DNA of 64,000 nt from Verrucomicrobiota bacterium (GCA_018239715.1 JAFEGW010000006.1:1-64000); one strand, 5' to 3'; counted from the first letter of the stretch, positions 34,712 to 43,975 are shown. Notes: a model not told the origin generated them from the sequence alone. Translations and numbers: made by a program.

Positions 34712-34960
34712 ATGCTGAAGTTTATTCATTACGTTTTTTTTGTTTATACCATGCTGATCGCGGTCAGGCTGATTGCCTCTTGGTTCCCTTCTTGGAGGGA
34801 TCGCCCGTGGCTGCGACTGATGGCGAGTTGCACAGATCCTTATCTCAACTTATTCCGCCGTTTCATTCCGCCGATTGGCGGAGCGCTCGATCTAAGCCCG
34901 ATGCTCGGTTTTATCGTCCTTCAATGTCTTGAAAATCTTCTTCTTCGGCTTTTCCACTAA
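34712..34960 (+). CDS. YggT-family small membrane protein
   Basis: 82 residues with two hydrophobic helices (~5-24 and ~61-80) separated by a loop with the family-typical SWFP and DPYLNLFRRFIPPIGGALDLSP stretches. It is an inner-membrane protein of uncertain role, linked in other bacteria to osmotic tolerance or division. Start by homology at ATG 34712; the open frame extends further upstream, but that part is antisense to the GspL-like gene. Ten bp before dus. Confidence 0.85.
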   Translation: MLKFIHYVFFVYTMLIAVRLIASWFPSWRDRPWLRLMASCTDPYLNLFRRFIPPIGGALDLSPMLGFIVLQCLENLLLRLFH

Positions 34961-34969
34961 GGGGCAACC

Positions 34970-35992
34970 ATGCTTAAGCGCCCTTTTCAGCTCGGTTCTC
35001 TACAGCTCCCGTCCAACATTTTTTGCGCTCCTTTAGCCGGTTGTTCCGACCTTCCTTTCCGCCGGATGACGACGGCATATCAGCCCGGGCTTGTCTATTG
35101 CGAAATGGTCAAAATGGATGCTCTGGTCCGGCATGATCCTCATACCTATCGGCTTCTCGATTATGAAGCTTTGATGCATCCCATCGGAGCTCAGCTTTGC
35201 GGCAGCAAGCCTCACCTAGCGGGAAAATCCGCCAAAATTTTAGAAGAGCTGGGCTTCGATGTGATCGATTTGAACTGCGGATGTCCGGTGGATAAAGTCA
35301 CGAAAGACGGGAGCGGCTCAGGACTTTTGAAAAATTTAGGCCTGATTGGAGAGATCCTCTCGAATATCATCGCCGCTGTAAAAATACCTGTGACGATTAA
35401 AATCCGCGCGGGATGGGATGAGCAGTCTCTCGTGGGCCCCGAGATTGTCCGGATCGCGGAACAAGCGGGGGCAAAAGCCCTTGCCATTCATGGAAGGACC
35501 CGGGAACAAGGGTATAAAGGCAAAGCTCATTGGGAATGGATCCGGCAGTGCAAGCAAGCGGCTAAAAATATTCTCGTGATCGGCAATGGAGATCTTTTTG
35601 ATGCGGAGAGTGTTGAAAGGATGTTTTTAGAAACAGGTTGCGATGCTGCGCTTTTAGCGCGCGGCACTTTCGGCGCGCCTTGGTTGGTTGAAGATGTTTA
35701 TAAACACCTTTCAGGCGAGCCTCTCACACCACGTTCGGCTTTCGATTATCGCGACGCTCTCTTAAAGCATCTCGACTATGTCAATCTCTATCATGCTCCA
35801 CGTAAAGCGGCCATGGATTTGAGGAGAATAGGATGCTGGTATCTGAAAAAAGGGCAAGGCACGAGGCGGCTGCGGGAATCTCTGAATAAATCGAAGACTT
35901 TGGGTGAGATTCGGAACCTTATTTTAGATTATCCTTGGCATGAGACCGACTTTATGACACCCGACCTGGTACCGGAGGAGGCCGAATGTTAG
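34970..35992 (+). CDS. dus: tRNA-dihydrouridine synthase
   Basis: 340 residues. FMN-binding TIM barrel with APLAGCSDLPFR at the N-terminus, the catalytic Cys loop DLNCGCPVDKVTKDGSGSGL (~residues 99-118), and HGRTREQGYKG and GNGDL for FMN phosphate contact. It reduces uridines in the tRNA D-loop. Most like the DusB group. AAGGGG precedes ATG 34970. Its last codons overlap the acylphosphatase start. Confidence 0.94.
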   Translation: MLKRPFQLGSLQLPSNIFCAPLAGCSDLPFRRMTTAYQPGLVYCEMVKMDALVRHDPHTYRLLDYEALMHPIGAQLCGSKPHLAGKSAKILEELGFDVIDLNCGCPVDKVTKDGSGSGLLKNLGLIGEILSNIIAAVKIPVTIKIRAGWDEQSLVGPEIVRIAEQAGAKALAIHGRTREQGYKGKAHWEWIRQCKQAAKNILVIGNGDLFDAESVERMFLETGCDAALLARGTFGAPWLVEDVYKHLSGEPLTPRSAFDYRDALLKHLDYVNLYHAPRKAAMDLRRIGCWYLKKGQGTRRLRESLNKSKTLGEIRNLILDYPWHETDFMTPDLVPEEAEC

Positions 35993-36249
35993 AAATGCGT
36001 GTGATATTTCATGGGAATGTGCAAGGAGTCGGATTTCGGGCTGCTGTCAAGCGGATCGCTGAAGAAGACGGCCTCACAGGGTTCGTACGGAATCTGCGCG
36101 ATGGGAGCGTCGAAACTGTGGTGCAGGGAGAGAAAAATGTGCTAGAAGCTTTTTTACAACAGGCCCATGAAGCTTTTGATATCGACGACTATCAGGAAAC
36201 GTACAAAAAAATCTCTAAGCCTTACACAAAATTCCAGATCGTTTCTTAA
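35986..36249 (+). CDS. acyP: Acylphosphatase
   Basis: 87 residues, standard length. The catalytic loop VQGVGFR (Arg) and the Asn in GFVRNLRDGSVE are intact, so it should hydrolyse carboxyl-phosphate bonds. It overlaps the end of dus by 7 bp and the convergent 114-residue gene by 4 bp. Confidence 0.93.
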   Translation: MLEMRVIFHGNVQGVGFRAAVKRIAEEDGLTGFVRNLRDGSVETVVQGEKNVLEAFLQQAHEAFDIDDYQETYKKISKPYTKFQIVS

Positions 36250-36590
36250 GTTACTTTATAACTTTTGATGTATTGCTCCATCAAATCGAGCGCATTCAAA
36301 AGATCGGTGGGATCTGCTTTGTTCAGCAAGGGCACCAAATCATCCCTGTACCGTTTGAACTCTGCATAGACCTTATCCACGAGTTTTTCGCCTTCCGGCT
36401 TGTGATAGACACCAGTATTTTTGGGATGCCAGTTCATGGCTTTACTCTCTTCAATAAACTTCTGGAGCTGTTCTTCCAAGGGTTTAGGATTCTGGGTCGA
36501 CTTGATCAGTTTCTTGAATTGTATGCAGGTGTTGCGAAAAGTGCGATGGAGCTCTTCTCCGGGCATTCCATAATTTGCTGGCAATGACAT
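36246..36590 (-). CDS. Hypothetical helical protein, 114 residues
   Basis: Not recognised. All-helical, charged, no membrane segment or signal peptide. Motif-like stretches are MNWHPKNTGVYHKPEGEKLV and a C-terminal LLNALDLMEQYIKS helix. It has one of the best ribosome sites in the window (GGAGGAG before ATG 36590), so it is probably well expressed. It lies upstream of acyP in convergent orientation. Confidence 0.7.
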   Translation of the reverse strand: MSLPANYGMPGEELHRTFRNTCIQFKKLIKSTQNPKPLEEQLQKFIEESKAMNWHPKNTGVYHKPEGEKLVDKVYAEFKRYRDDLVPLLNKADPTDLLNALDLMEQYIKSYKVT

Positions 36591-36642
36591 AACTCCTCCC
36601 TTTTGTTGGCTCTTTCAACTTAACGGGATCTTTAGAAGATTG

Positions 36643-37131
36643 TCAAATCTCTTCTTCCAGGCGCTCTTCAAAGATCTTGAGAAGACGCTTCATTTCAGTG
36701 CTGGTCTCTTGGATAACCTTCTCTTTTGCAGCTAACGCTTTCTTTTTCTGCTTTTTACGACTCAGGCGAGAGAGAAACTCTTCGACGGTCTGGCCGCCTG
36801 CTCCTCTTTGCCTCGCTTTACGGAGAAGCTCTAAGTCGGAAGAGATGACGACTTCTTGGGAGGGATTGGAAGACTCTGCGATGGCCTGCAAGATATAATC
36901 ATCCGCTGTTTGGTGATGAGGCGTATAAATCATTGCTAGAGAATCTAAATTACGGCGGAGGGCTTCTGGAGGGTCTTTTTCGCGGCCGTCAAAAACGACG
37001 GTCGCTGGGTATTTTAAGAGAATAATCGAGCGGCCCAGGGCTGTGAGGAGTTTTTTTTCATTTTGCTTCATCTCACGGTAGCTTTTGGTGATCCGTAAAA
37101 GAAGGTTATACCCATCAATCCAGTAATGCAG
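36643..37131 (-). CDS. NYN-domain (YacP-like) putative RNase, probable CTG start
   Basis: 162 residues if translation begins at CTG 37131. The first strand WIDGYNLLLR (residues 4-13) carries the conserved NYN-domain Asp; further acidic positions are FDGRE, TADDYI and SSDLEL, and the C-terminus is a basic coiled coil. NYN/YacP proteins are PIN-like RNases, known from rRNA maturation. The first ATG of the frame (37069-37071) would cut off the IDGYN strand. CTG 37131 has AAGGA (37139-37143) exactly 7 nt upstream, and that sequence also contains the rdgB stop, so coupled initiation at CTG is the best reading. Confidence 0.75.
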   Translation of the reverse strand: MHYWIDGYNLLLRITKSYREMKQNEKKLLTALGRSIILLKYPATVVFDGREKDPPEALRRNLDSLAMIYTPHHQTADDYILQAIAESSNPSQEVVISSDLELLRKARQRGAGGQTVEEFLSRLSRKKQKKKALAAKEKVIQETSTEMKRLLKIFEERLEEEI

Positions 37132-37135
37132 GCTG

Positions 37136-37738
37136 TTATCCTTGCGAGAGAGATTCTAGGAAGAGCTGAAGTTTATCTAGAGCTTTACGGCGATGAGAAA
37201 TGCGGTTTTTGAGGCTTTCTTCAAGCTCGGAAAATGTCTTTCCATACTCATATTTGACGAAAAGGCTGTCATAGCCAAAGCCTTTGCCGCCTTTTTCTTC
37301 CGTGAGAATGGTGCCTTCGCAAACGCCTCGGACGCATTTTTTAAGCTCGCCTTGAGGAGCAGCGATAGCAATCCAGCATTCAAAATAGCCTTGACGATCG
37401 GGTTCGGCAATATGTTTCATCTCGGTGAGAAGTTTGTTTCGATTTTCTCGATCCGTCGCATAGTCTCCGGCATAACGGGCGGAATAAACGCCCGGCGCGC
37501 CTTGAAGCGCCGGCACGACAAGGCCGGTATCGTCCGCGAGGGCCCACCGATTCAAAGTTTTCGCTGCATGGATGGCTTTTTGAGAAGAATTTTCTTCAAA
37601 GGATTTGCCCATTTCAGGAAGAGGAATATAGTGAGGAAAATCCAAAAGAGAAAGAACATCGAGAAATTTATAGGCTTTGAGCATAGCTCTCAGCTCTCGG
37701 ATTTTGTGAACATTGCGGCTAGCAATGACTAACTGCAC
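37136..37738 (-). CDS. rdgB: RdgB/HAM1 dITP/XTP pyrophosphatase
   Basis: 200 residues, typical length. N-terminal IASRNVHKIREL, the substrate and metal site FEENSSQKA and ADDTGL, the GAPGVYSARYAG block, and C-terminal FGYDSLF and SHRRKAL are all present. It removes non-canonical purine nucleotides from the pool. GTG 37738 follows AAGGAG with a 6-nt gap. It precedes the NYN-domain gene with a 4-bp gap. Confidence 0.95.
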   Translation of the reverse strand: MQLVIASRNVHKIRELRAMLKAYKFLDVLSLLDFPHYIPLPEMGKSFEENSSQKAIHAAKTLNRWALADDTGLVVPALQGAPGVYSARYAGDYATDRENRNKLLTEMKHIAEPDRQGYFECWIAIAAPQGELKKCVRGVCEGTILTEEKGGKGFGYDSLFVKYEYGKTFSELEESLKNRISHRRKALDKLQLFLESLSQG

Positions 37739-37765
37739 AGAGGGCTCCTTGTTATCGCACCTTTA

Positions 37766-39925
37766 TTATTTCTCAAGATAGCTGCGAATGCCTGTAATTG
37801 TAAACTCTTCTCCTTGAAATTGGAACTTATCTCCGATCGTTAACCCTTTCATTTCCTGGGCGAGCTTCGATTGAAAAGATAAAATTCCTAAGTTGGGGTC
37901 GGCGTCCCAAGGTCCTAAGAGAGTATAAGTCAGGGTTTTCCCTTGGCCGTTTTTGAGTTCGACAACACATCCTACTCCTACTTCCTCTGTCGAGATATCG
38001 ATTTTAGTCAATATGCGGGCCCGATTGACTTGGTCGGAAAGCATCTTGAGCTCTGATTGAAGCCGATCCCGTTTTTCGAGAGCTGATTTAAATTCGGCAT
38101 TTTCACGGAGGTCTCCATGGGAGCGGGCGACTTCAATTTCTTTCGCGTTCTGAACGGTTTCGACAGTAGCAATTTGCTGAATCCTGTCTTTAACTTTCTT
38201 GTAGCCGGCCTCGGTCGTCCATATCACATTGGAATCCGCGAGATTATCTTGTTTTTTACGAGTTTGCGCCAGGCTGGGATGAACAACTTCTGCTAAAGAA
38301 TGAAGAATTTTTTGATCATGGTCGGAAAGAGAGTGGCATTTTGAAGCAAGAAGCAGAAATTCTTGCACGGTTTCTAGGCTGGCATCTTGCATAATTTCAC
38401 GGACAATCGCAAAGCGGCCCTGTGTTAAAATATTGTGAATCTTTTTCACAAGTTCGCGATGAGTGGATGTTTGCTCCACATGGCTCAGTAAGACAAACAA
38501 AGCTTCGAAGAACCGGTTCTTCCCTTCTTTGTCAGAAAAAGGAAGCCCTTTTTGCGACATAATTTTTTGGAAATACCATAGAAACACTTCAGGATAGCGG
38601 GAAGGATGGACCCATAAATCTTCCAGTTTCCGCTTTAAATCTCTTTCAGTTTCAGGCTGCAAAAGCTCTCCAAAGACATAATCGCGGAGAGGGTTTTGAT
38701 CGATGGTAAAAAGGAGATTCAAGAAAAGCTCTTTCCAATCAGACCGGATTTTGCGGGCAACGATGAGAGCTCTTTTTTTATAGGCCAAGACCTCGATCGA
38801 TTGAACTAAAGCTTCGATATTTTTGGAGTTTTTAAGGATCTCCTGAACCCGAGGATAGTGTTTTTCTTCCGACAGATCTTCCAGGAAAAAATGCAATTGC
38901 AGCAGCTGTGCATCGGTCAAATCAGGATAGGTGAGGGTTTCGCTCAGCTTGTTTTGGAGAAATATTTTAAAATCGGTGTTTTTTAGTGTCTCAGGAAAGT
39001 CCCGCATAAAAGAATAAACCATCTGGATCAGATGGTTGGTTTCTGGTTTGCCTTCCAGCAGTTTGCGCAGGCGGTCTTCATGAGAAATTTCAGAATGGCG
39101 CAGTACAAAAGGTTGGCGGAGATCTTCAGGAGCCTCAATCATGGTGTCTTTTTTGATTTTGATCCGCGTATTCTGCCACCATTTTGCCCAATCTTCCTCG
39201 GGAATCACGAGTTCGCAGAGTTCATCTTTGATTTCCGTGGCCGTCTTAGGTCCCATATCTCGCAGGAGCAAACGGATGACCTCGACGGGATGTTCCTTCG
39301 CTTTTTGTTCGAGAAGATCGGGGTTTCCGAATCGCAAAGCTAAGAAATGGTCATCAGGGATAGGAATTAAAGTATTGAAGGCATTGGCAAAGGAGATATC
39401 TTTCTTCCCTGCAACATATTCGAATTCGACGCTCAGTTGTTCTCTGATCATCGAAACGTCCATGATTTCGCCGACACCCCATCCGCCCATATGGAAGACA
39501 AATTTTCCTTTCATCATGTGGTTGAGAAGCTCAAAATTGCTGACGGCGCCTTTGAAGTTTTCCTTTCCTCGCAGGCCGATGAGACGGATTTTCTCATTGA
39601 AATTCTTTTGATCGCCGTATCTCTTTTCCAAATAGGCCATCACCATCTGCCGCAGCTGTTCGTGATTTGTGGTCTCAATGTCAATAATTAACTTGAATAT
39701 CTCATGTTTTTGAGGGCTTTCGGGAAGCATTTCCCAGAGAGGGAGGATTTTCTCTACGTATTTGCCAAAGGGCTCAGCGAACTCACATGCCTTGACGTTG
39801 ACAAGGATTGTTTTCAACTCGAGAGGATCGACTTCATCGCTGACACAATACTCCTCCCATAAGCGCATGTAAGCGGGATAGTTATGGTTGGAAATCTGTG
39901 TCTGAAAATCTTTTAAATAACTCAT
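37766..39925 (-). CDS. greA: Transcript cleavage factor GreA with long chlamydial N-terminal extension
   Basis: 719 residues against ~158 for ordinary GreA. The last ~150 residues are a complete GreA: N-terminal coiled-coil hairpin with GDLRENAEF (~residues 610-618, including the tip acidic residues) and the C-terminal FKBP-like domain. Residues 1-~560 are a helical extension found in chlamydial GreA, of unknown function. GreA rescues backtracked RNA polymerase. Start at ATG 39925 because AAGGA lies 7 nt upstream; 39946 has none. The 5' region (39947-40098) holds a small CCTAG/CTAGG hairpin (39953-39969) but no promoter I am sure of. Confidence 0.92.
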   Translation of the reverse strand: MSYLKDFQTQISNHNYPAYMRLWEEYCVSDEVDPLELKTILVNVKACEFAEPFGKYVEKILPLWEMLPESPQKHEIFKLIIDIETTNHEQLRQMVMAYLEKRYGDQKNFNEKIRLIGLRGKENFKGAVSNFELLNHMMKGKFVFHMGGWGVGEIMDVSMIREQLSVEFEYVAGKKDISFANAFNTLIPIPDDHFLALRFGNPDLLEQKAKEHPVEVIRLLLRDMGPKTATEIKDELCELVIPEEDWAKWWQNTRIKIKKDTMIEAPEDLRQPFVLRHSEISHEDRLRKLLEGKPETNHLIQMVYSFMRDFPETLKNTDFKIFLQNKLSETLTYPDLTDAQLLQLHFFLEDLSEEKHYPRVQEILKNSKNIEALVQSIEVLAYKKRALIVARKIRSDWKELFLNLLFTIDQNPLRDYVFGELLQPETERDLKRKLEDLWVHPSRYPEVFLWYFQKIMSQKGLPFSDKEGKNRFFEALFVLLSHVEQTSTHRELVKKIHNILTQGRFAIVREIMQDASLETVQEFLLLASKCHSLSDHDQKILHSLAEVVHPSLAQTRKKQDNLADSNVIWTTEAGYKKVKDRIQQIATVETVQNAKEIEVARSHGDLRENAEFKSALEKRDRLQSELKMLSDQVNRARILTKIDISTEEVGVGCVVELKNGQGKTLTYTLLGPWDADPNLGILSFQSKLAQEMKGLTIGDKFQFQGEEFTITGIRSYLEK

Positions 39926-40098
39926 TTGAAGTCCTTCTATAGGCATGGTCGACCTAGTTAAATACTAGGGAGTATAGGCTTCTTTATATTTCTCTTCAAT
40001 AGAGGTGTACCCGATCGCAACAAAATCTGAGGACACCCTCCCAGAGAATCTCAAATTGAAAATAATGTTAAGAGCACCCTACTCTCTATTACCTATAT

Positions 40099-42222
40099 AT
40101 GTTCCTGCTTCTGCTTTTTCTACTAGCTTGCGTTTTTCTGGGCGCTCAAGAAGACAGCTCCTCGCTTTTCCGAGATCTTGCTTTGGTTCAAGAGATCGAT
40201 AAAAAAAACAAGGACGTGCTGCCTTTTTTCTATAATTCTTCCATGATGGGGGGATATTTTAATATGCCTTCGGGACGTGTGCCTCATGAAGGAGTCGCTG
40301 GATTTGGGGCTGCTCGCGTTCATCCCTATAATATCTATGGCCTCAGCTTTCAATATTTTGACAGAGTTGAATGTGCGCTCAATTACCGCATTTATACAGG
40401 GATGCTGGACCAAGCTTTTGGCCATTTGGGTTTTGGAGATGAAGCCGAGAGAATTGGAAATATCAAGCTGGTTTTTAATCTGCCGAGCGATGGGCTGGGC
40501 CCTTTTCCGACTTTTGCTATAGGTTTTGACGATTTTGTTGGGACTAAGCGATTCAGCTCCGAGTACATTGTAGCGACGAAGGATTGGATCGATTATAACA
40601 TTGAGGCGACGCTGGGATGGGGAAGAAAAAGGATTAAAGGGTTTTTTGGAGGTATTGCGTGGACTCCTTGGCGGCAGACCTCGATTCCTGTATTAAAAAA
40701 TCTTTCTCTTTTAGCTGAATACGATGCTTTCGATTATAAGCGCCACCTTCATGAGCATCCTAAAGGCCGCAAGGTCAATTCCCGGATTAATGCAGGGGTC
40801 GCTTATATCCTGGGGGATACGCTGCAGCTCAGTTTGAGCTCTCTGAGAGGGAGAGAACTTTCTGCCATGGGATCTCTCCGTTACGATCTAGGAAGCAGCA
40901 AGGGATTCATTCCGAAATCTCAAGAGCCTTTATTGTATCGTTCACCCATTGATACAGAGCCTTTGGGGCTCGTACGTCCTCATCAAGATTTTGTGCATGA
41001 GCTCGGTTTTACTTTGGGGCAGCAAGAACTCGACCTTTACCGGGTGAATTTAACAGCTGATGGAGGACTCTGGATCAAAATTATCAATAATATGTACCGG
41101 GATGAGGCTGTTGTGCGAGAGCGGCTCCAGAGAGTCCTTGCGGCCATCACTCCGTCGAACATTAAACAAGTGACGGTCGTTGTAGAAGCCGATGGAGTTC
41201 TATCGCAAGGTTATGTTTTTAGAACGGAAGATCTCTATCGCTACCGCCTAGGCGAAATCACGGGTTATGAGATGGCGACCCTTTCTCCGCTAAAAAATCC
41301 GCCGCCTCTTCCTCCTGAGACGAAAAGGATTTTCCGCCGAAAAAAAGAAGTTTGGCTTTTTACCTTCGCCCCCCGGCTTCAAACTTTTTTTGGCAGCTCC
41401 ACGGGGAAAGTGAAATACAACTTGAGCTTAGTTGCTTCCCCCGAAGGGTATCTCTTTGACGATATTTATTATGAAGCACAGCTGAGCTATGCTGTGAAAT
41501 CGAGCATTCAGAAATTGAGCGATACGGACCGGCTTAATCCTTCCCAGCTTCCGAACGTCCGCACCGATACCATTAAGTATTACCAGACGAATTCAGTCTC
41601 TTTTGAAATGGCCTATTTGCAAAAAAGCTGGAACATCCACAATAGCGGCTGCTTTTATCGTTTAGCTGGAGGGTATTTTGAGCCTGCTTATGGAGGAGGA
41701 GCCACAGAGCTTCTTTACTACCCAGCAGGATCTAACTGGGCAATCGGGGCTGAAGAGGCGACCGTTTGGAAAAGAAGGTATCATGGACTGGGTTTCACCA
41801 ACAAGATCCGTCGCCTCCACGGCCATACACCGAAGTTTGAGCACTTCCTGGGGGTCCAATATTTTTTGAACCTTTACTATACCCTGAAGCCTTGGGATGT
41901 CGATCTTCAGGTAAAAATCGGGCAGTTTCTGGCGAAAGACCGAGGTGCGCGTTTTGAAGTCAGTCGTTGGTTCCCCAGCGGCCTGAAGGTCTCGCTTTGG
42001 TATACGCTGACTAATGGGCATGACCATGTCAATCGGACGATCTATCATGATAAAGGCTTTGCTTTCGCCCTTCCTATTGACTTTTTCCTGCGGCAAAGCA
42101 GCCGGACCTATGTGGGATATGCAATGTCGGCTTGGCTACGCGATGTGGGAGCTTTTGCAGAAACCGGAAAAACTCTCTACGAGACGGCCCGTTTAGAACG
42201 ATTAAAGCTATCTGAGCATTGA
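40099..42222 (+). CDS. YjbH-family outer-membrane protein
   Basis: 707 residues. Signal peptide (~1-16, LLLLFLLACVFLG), then a beta-rich protein with many GFDD, WG and aromatic strand patterns typical of YjbH (exopolysaccharide-associated outer-membrane barrel) proteins, e.g. YFNMPSGR, GIAWTP and WFPSGLKVSLWYTLTNG. In proteobacteria this family sits in exopolysaccharide operons; its role in chlamydiae is unknown. No ribosome site is obvious before ATG 40099. Stands alone, divergent from greA. Confidence 0.75.
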   Translation: MFLLLLFLLACVFLGAQEDSSSLFRDLALVQEIDKKNKDVLPFFYNSSMMGGYFNMPSGRVPHEGVAGFGAARVHPYNIYGLSFQYFDRVECALNYRIYTGMLDQAFGHLGFGDEAERIGNIKLVFNLPSDGLGPFPTFAIGFDDFVGTKRFSSEYIVATKDWIDYNIEATLGWGRKRIKGFFGGIAWTPWRQTSIPVLKNLSLLAEYDAFDYKRHLHEHPKGRKVNSRINAGVAYILGDTLQLSLSSLRGRELSAMGSLRYDLGSSKGFIPKSQEPLLYRSPIDTEPLGLVRPHQDFVHELGFTLGQQELDLYRVNLTADGGLWIKIINNMYRDEAVVRERLQRVLAAITPSNIKQVTVVVEADGVLSQGYVFRTEDLYRYRLGEITGYEMATLSPLKNPPPLPPETKRIFRRKKEVWLFTFAPRLQTFFGSSTGKVKYNLSLVASPEGYLFDDIYYEAQLSYAVKSSIQKLSDTDRLNPSQLPNVRTDTIKYYQTNSVSFEMAYLQKSWNIHNSGCFYRLAGGYFEPAYGGGATELLYYPAGSNWAIGAEEATVWKRRYHGLGFTNKIRRLHGHTPKFEHFLGVQYFLNLYYTLKPWDVDLQVKIGQFLAKDRGARFEVSRWFPSGLKVSLWYTLTNGHDHVNRTIYHDKGFAFALPIDFFLRQSSRTYVGYAMSAWLRDVGAFAETGKTLYETARLERLKLSEH

Positions 42223-42229
42223 ATTTTGG

Positions 42230-42262
42230 AAATTTGAAAAGCTTTAGAAGCTTTTCGAATTT
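42230..42262 (+). terminator. Hairpin after the YjbH-like gene, possible terminator
   Basis: A 15-bp stem (42230-42244 / 42248-42262) with one G-T pair and a 3-nt loop, 8 bp after the stop codon. Only a short T-run is part of the 3' arm, so termination efficiency is uncertain. The arm sequence AAATTTGAAAAGCTT resembles the inner arm of the palindrome at 32676-32842. Confidence 0.55.
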
Positions 42263-42431
42263 TATGGCAATAGTTCTTTCCTTTTAGCTTTTCAACAAAA
42301 GTTTCAAAATAGGCAAAATTGTGCTTATTAGATTTTTTCAACATAAGGCGCTAAGATTTTTTCAGAAAACATTTTTTATTGAAAAAAATAATTTCGTCGC
42401 GGAAGATATATTTTTTAAAAAGGAAATCGAT

Positions 42432-42797
42432 GTGACATCTTATATCATTAATGGGATTGTTTCGGTTACTTCTACATACTGTTGCGCAAGAGTTATTAAA
42501 TTAAAAAACCCTTTTGAAATCGCATTGCTTATGACCGTTCATAATCTATTTTTGCAAGAGATGGAAGTTTTTGTTGAATGTCTTGATAAAGAAGTAGATG
42601 AACACGAACACTATACCAAAGTGTTAATTCAGGTTGTAAGACTAGCAACTGTGATTGGTAGCATTCCTGCTATATTTTGGTTAGCAAAAAAAATGGAAAT
42701 TTCGACTCCAAATACAAAGACATATCTAGGTATGAGTTTAGGGGCGGGAGTTCTATCTTATGCAAGTTTGAATGTTTTATCCTCTTCGAGTAGCTAA
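42432..42797 (+). CDS. Hypothetical small membrane protein
   Basis: 121 residues from GTG 42432, unrecognised. Three hydrophobic stretches (~5-22, ~67-84, ~98-118) with an acidic segment between the first two (EVFVECLDKEVDEHEHY). AAGGA (42420-42424) precedes GTG 42432 at good spacing. The frame stays open back to another GTG at 42321, but that region is poly-A/T-rich and has no ribosome site. It may be a lineage-specific inclusion or inner-membrane protein; low certainty. Confidence 0.5.
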   Translation: MTSYIINGIVSVTSTYCCARVIKLKNPFEIALLMTVHNLFLQEMEVFVECLDKEVDEHEHYTKVLIQVVRLATVIGSIPAIFWLAKKMEISTPNTKTYLGMSLGAGVLSYASLNVLSSSSS

Positions 42798-42882
42798 CTT
42801 TTAATACTGTATGTGAGGAGAAGCATTGTCTTCTACCAACGTTAAACCACCTAACAAATTTATCAAATCTCTAAAATTGGAA

Positions 42883-43872
42883 TCAGATATAGGTTCTCAG
42901 CTCAAGAAAGGGTAGAATTTGCGGGATTGCGTAAGAAAAGATAAAATCAGCACCTGCTCTTTTAATGCTGAGGAGAGCTTCGTAAAAAACTTTGGGAGCG
43001 TCCAGCCATCCTTGAGCGTGCGCGGCCATGACCATCGCATACTCTCCGCTCACATGATAGGCGCAAAGCGGCAGGTGGACGTGATCTTTAATTTTAGCGA
43101 GGATATCTAAATAAAAAAGAGCTGGCTTTACCATCAACATGTCGGCCCCTTGCTCTGCATCTAGAAGAGCTTGCCGTACAGCTTCCCGGGAATTGGCCGG
43201 GTTCATTTGATAGGTTTTTTTATCCCCGAATTTAAGCGTGGATCCCACGGCATCTCGGAAAGGGCCGTACAAGGCAGAAGCATATTTTGCCGTATAAGAA
43301 AGAATCCCCACCTCTTGCAGCCCCTCTTGGTCGAGTCTTTGGCGGATGGCTCCGATTCTTCCATCCATCATGTCGCTGGGAGCCACGATATCGGCGCCGG
43401 CTGCTCCCAACAGAGAGGCCATGCGGCATAAAATTTTGACGGTGTCATCATTCAAAATATTCCCTTTCTCATCCACGACTCCATCATGGCCATGCGAGGT
43501 GAAAGGATCGAGAGCGATATCGGTGATGAGGCAAAGCGAAGGAATTTCCTGTTTGAGAACTTGGAGAGCTCGAGGGACTAAACCTGTTTCATGTAAAGCG
43601 GCTGTACCTTCGGCATCTTTATGTTCGGGAGAGATGACGGGGAAAAGGGCGATCGAAGGGATCCCTTGCCGGTGCAATTTTTCCGCCTGGCGCAAAATAT
43701 GATCTAAAGAGAGGCGAGAGATGCCCGGAAGGCTTTTAATTTCCTGTTGCTGATTCTCTCCTTCGATGAGAAAAAAAGGAGCTACAAAATCTGCAGGCCG
43801 CAGAGTGGTTTCTTCCACCAGATGTCGGATCGCAGGAGTTTTTCGATTGCGGCGCGGACGAATCAAAAGCAT
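42883..43872 (-). CDS. hemB: Delta-aminolevulinic acid dehydratase (porphobilinogen synthase)
   Basis: 329 residues. Schiff-base lysines lie in SYTAKYAS and MLMVKPALFYLD. In the metal loop DIALDPFTSHGHDGVVD the Cys residues of zinc-type enzymes are replaced by Ala/Asp, so this is a magnesium/potassium-type enzyme. It makes porphobilinogen in haem synthesis, the cofactor needed by the P450 in this window. Divergent from thyX, a neighbour pair also known in Chlamydiaceae. Confidence 0.96.
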   Translation of the reverse strand: MLLIRPRRNRKTPAIRHLVEETTLRPADFVAPFFLIEGENQQQEIKSLPGISRLSLDHILRQAEKLHRQGIPSIALFPVISPEHKDAEGTAALHETGLVPRALQVLKQEIPSLCLITDIALDPFTSHGHDGVVDEKGNILNDDTVKILCRMASLLGAAGADIVAPSDMMDGRIGAIRQRLDQEGLQEVGILSYTAKYASALYGPFRDAVGSTLKFGDKKTYQMNPANSREAVRQALLDAEQGADMLMVKPALFYLDILAKIKDHVHLPLCAYHVSGEYAMVMAAHAQGWLDAPKVFYEALLSIKRAGADFIFSYAIPQILPFLELRTYI

Positions 43873-43975
43873 AGCGGCATCCTATCAAATCGGAATTTAG
43901 CTTTCAAAAACTCTTTTTTGCTTGAATGGCCCTGGTATCTTATGTCACTCTAATGAAAAATTAAGGGATATTCGC

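Noticed and set aside
37193-37732. Plus-strand ORF of 179 codons
   Set aside because: Antisense to rdgB, which has intact family motifs; composition rich in F and R is typical of a shadow frame.
39141-39611. Plus-strand ORF of 156 codons
   Set aside because: Antisense to the greA extension; no motif.
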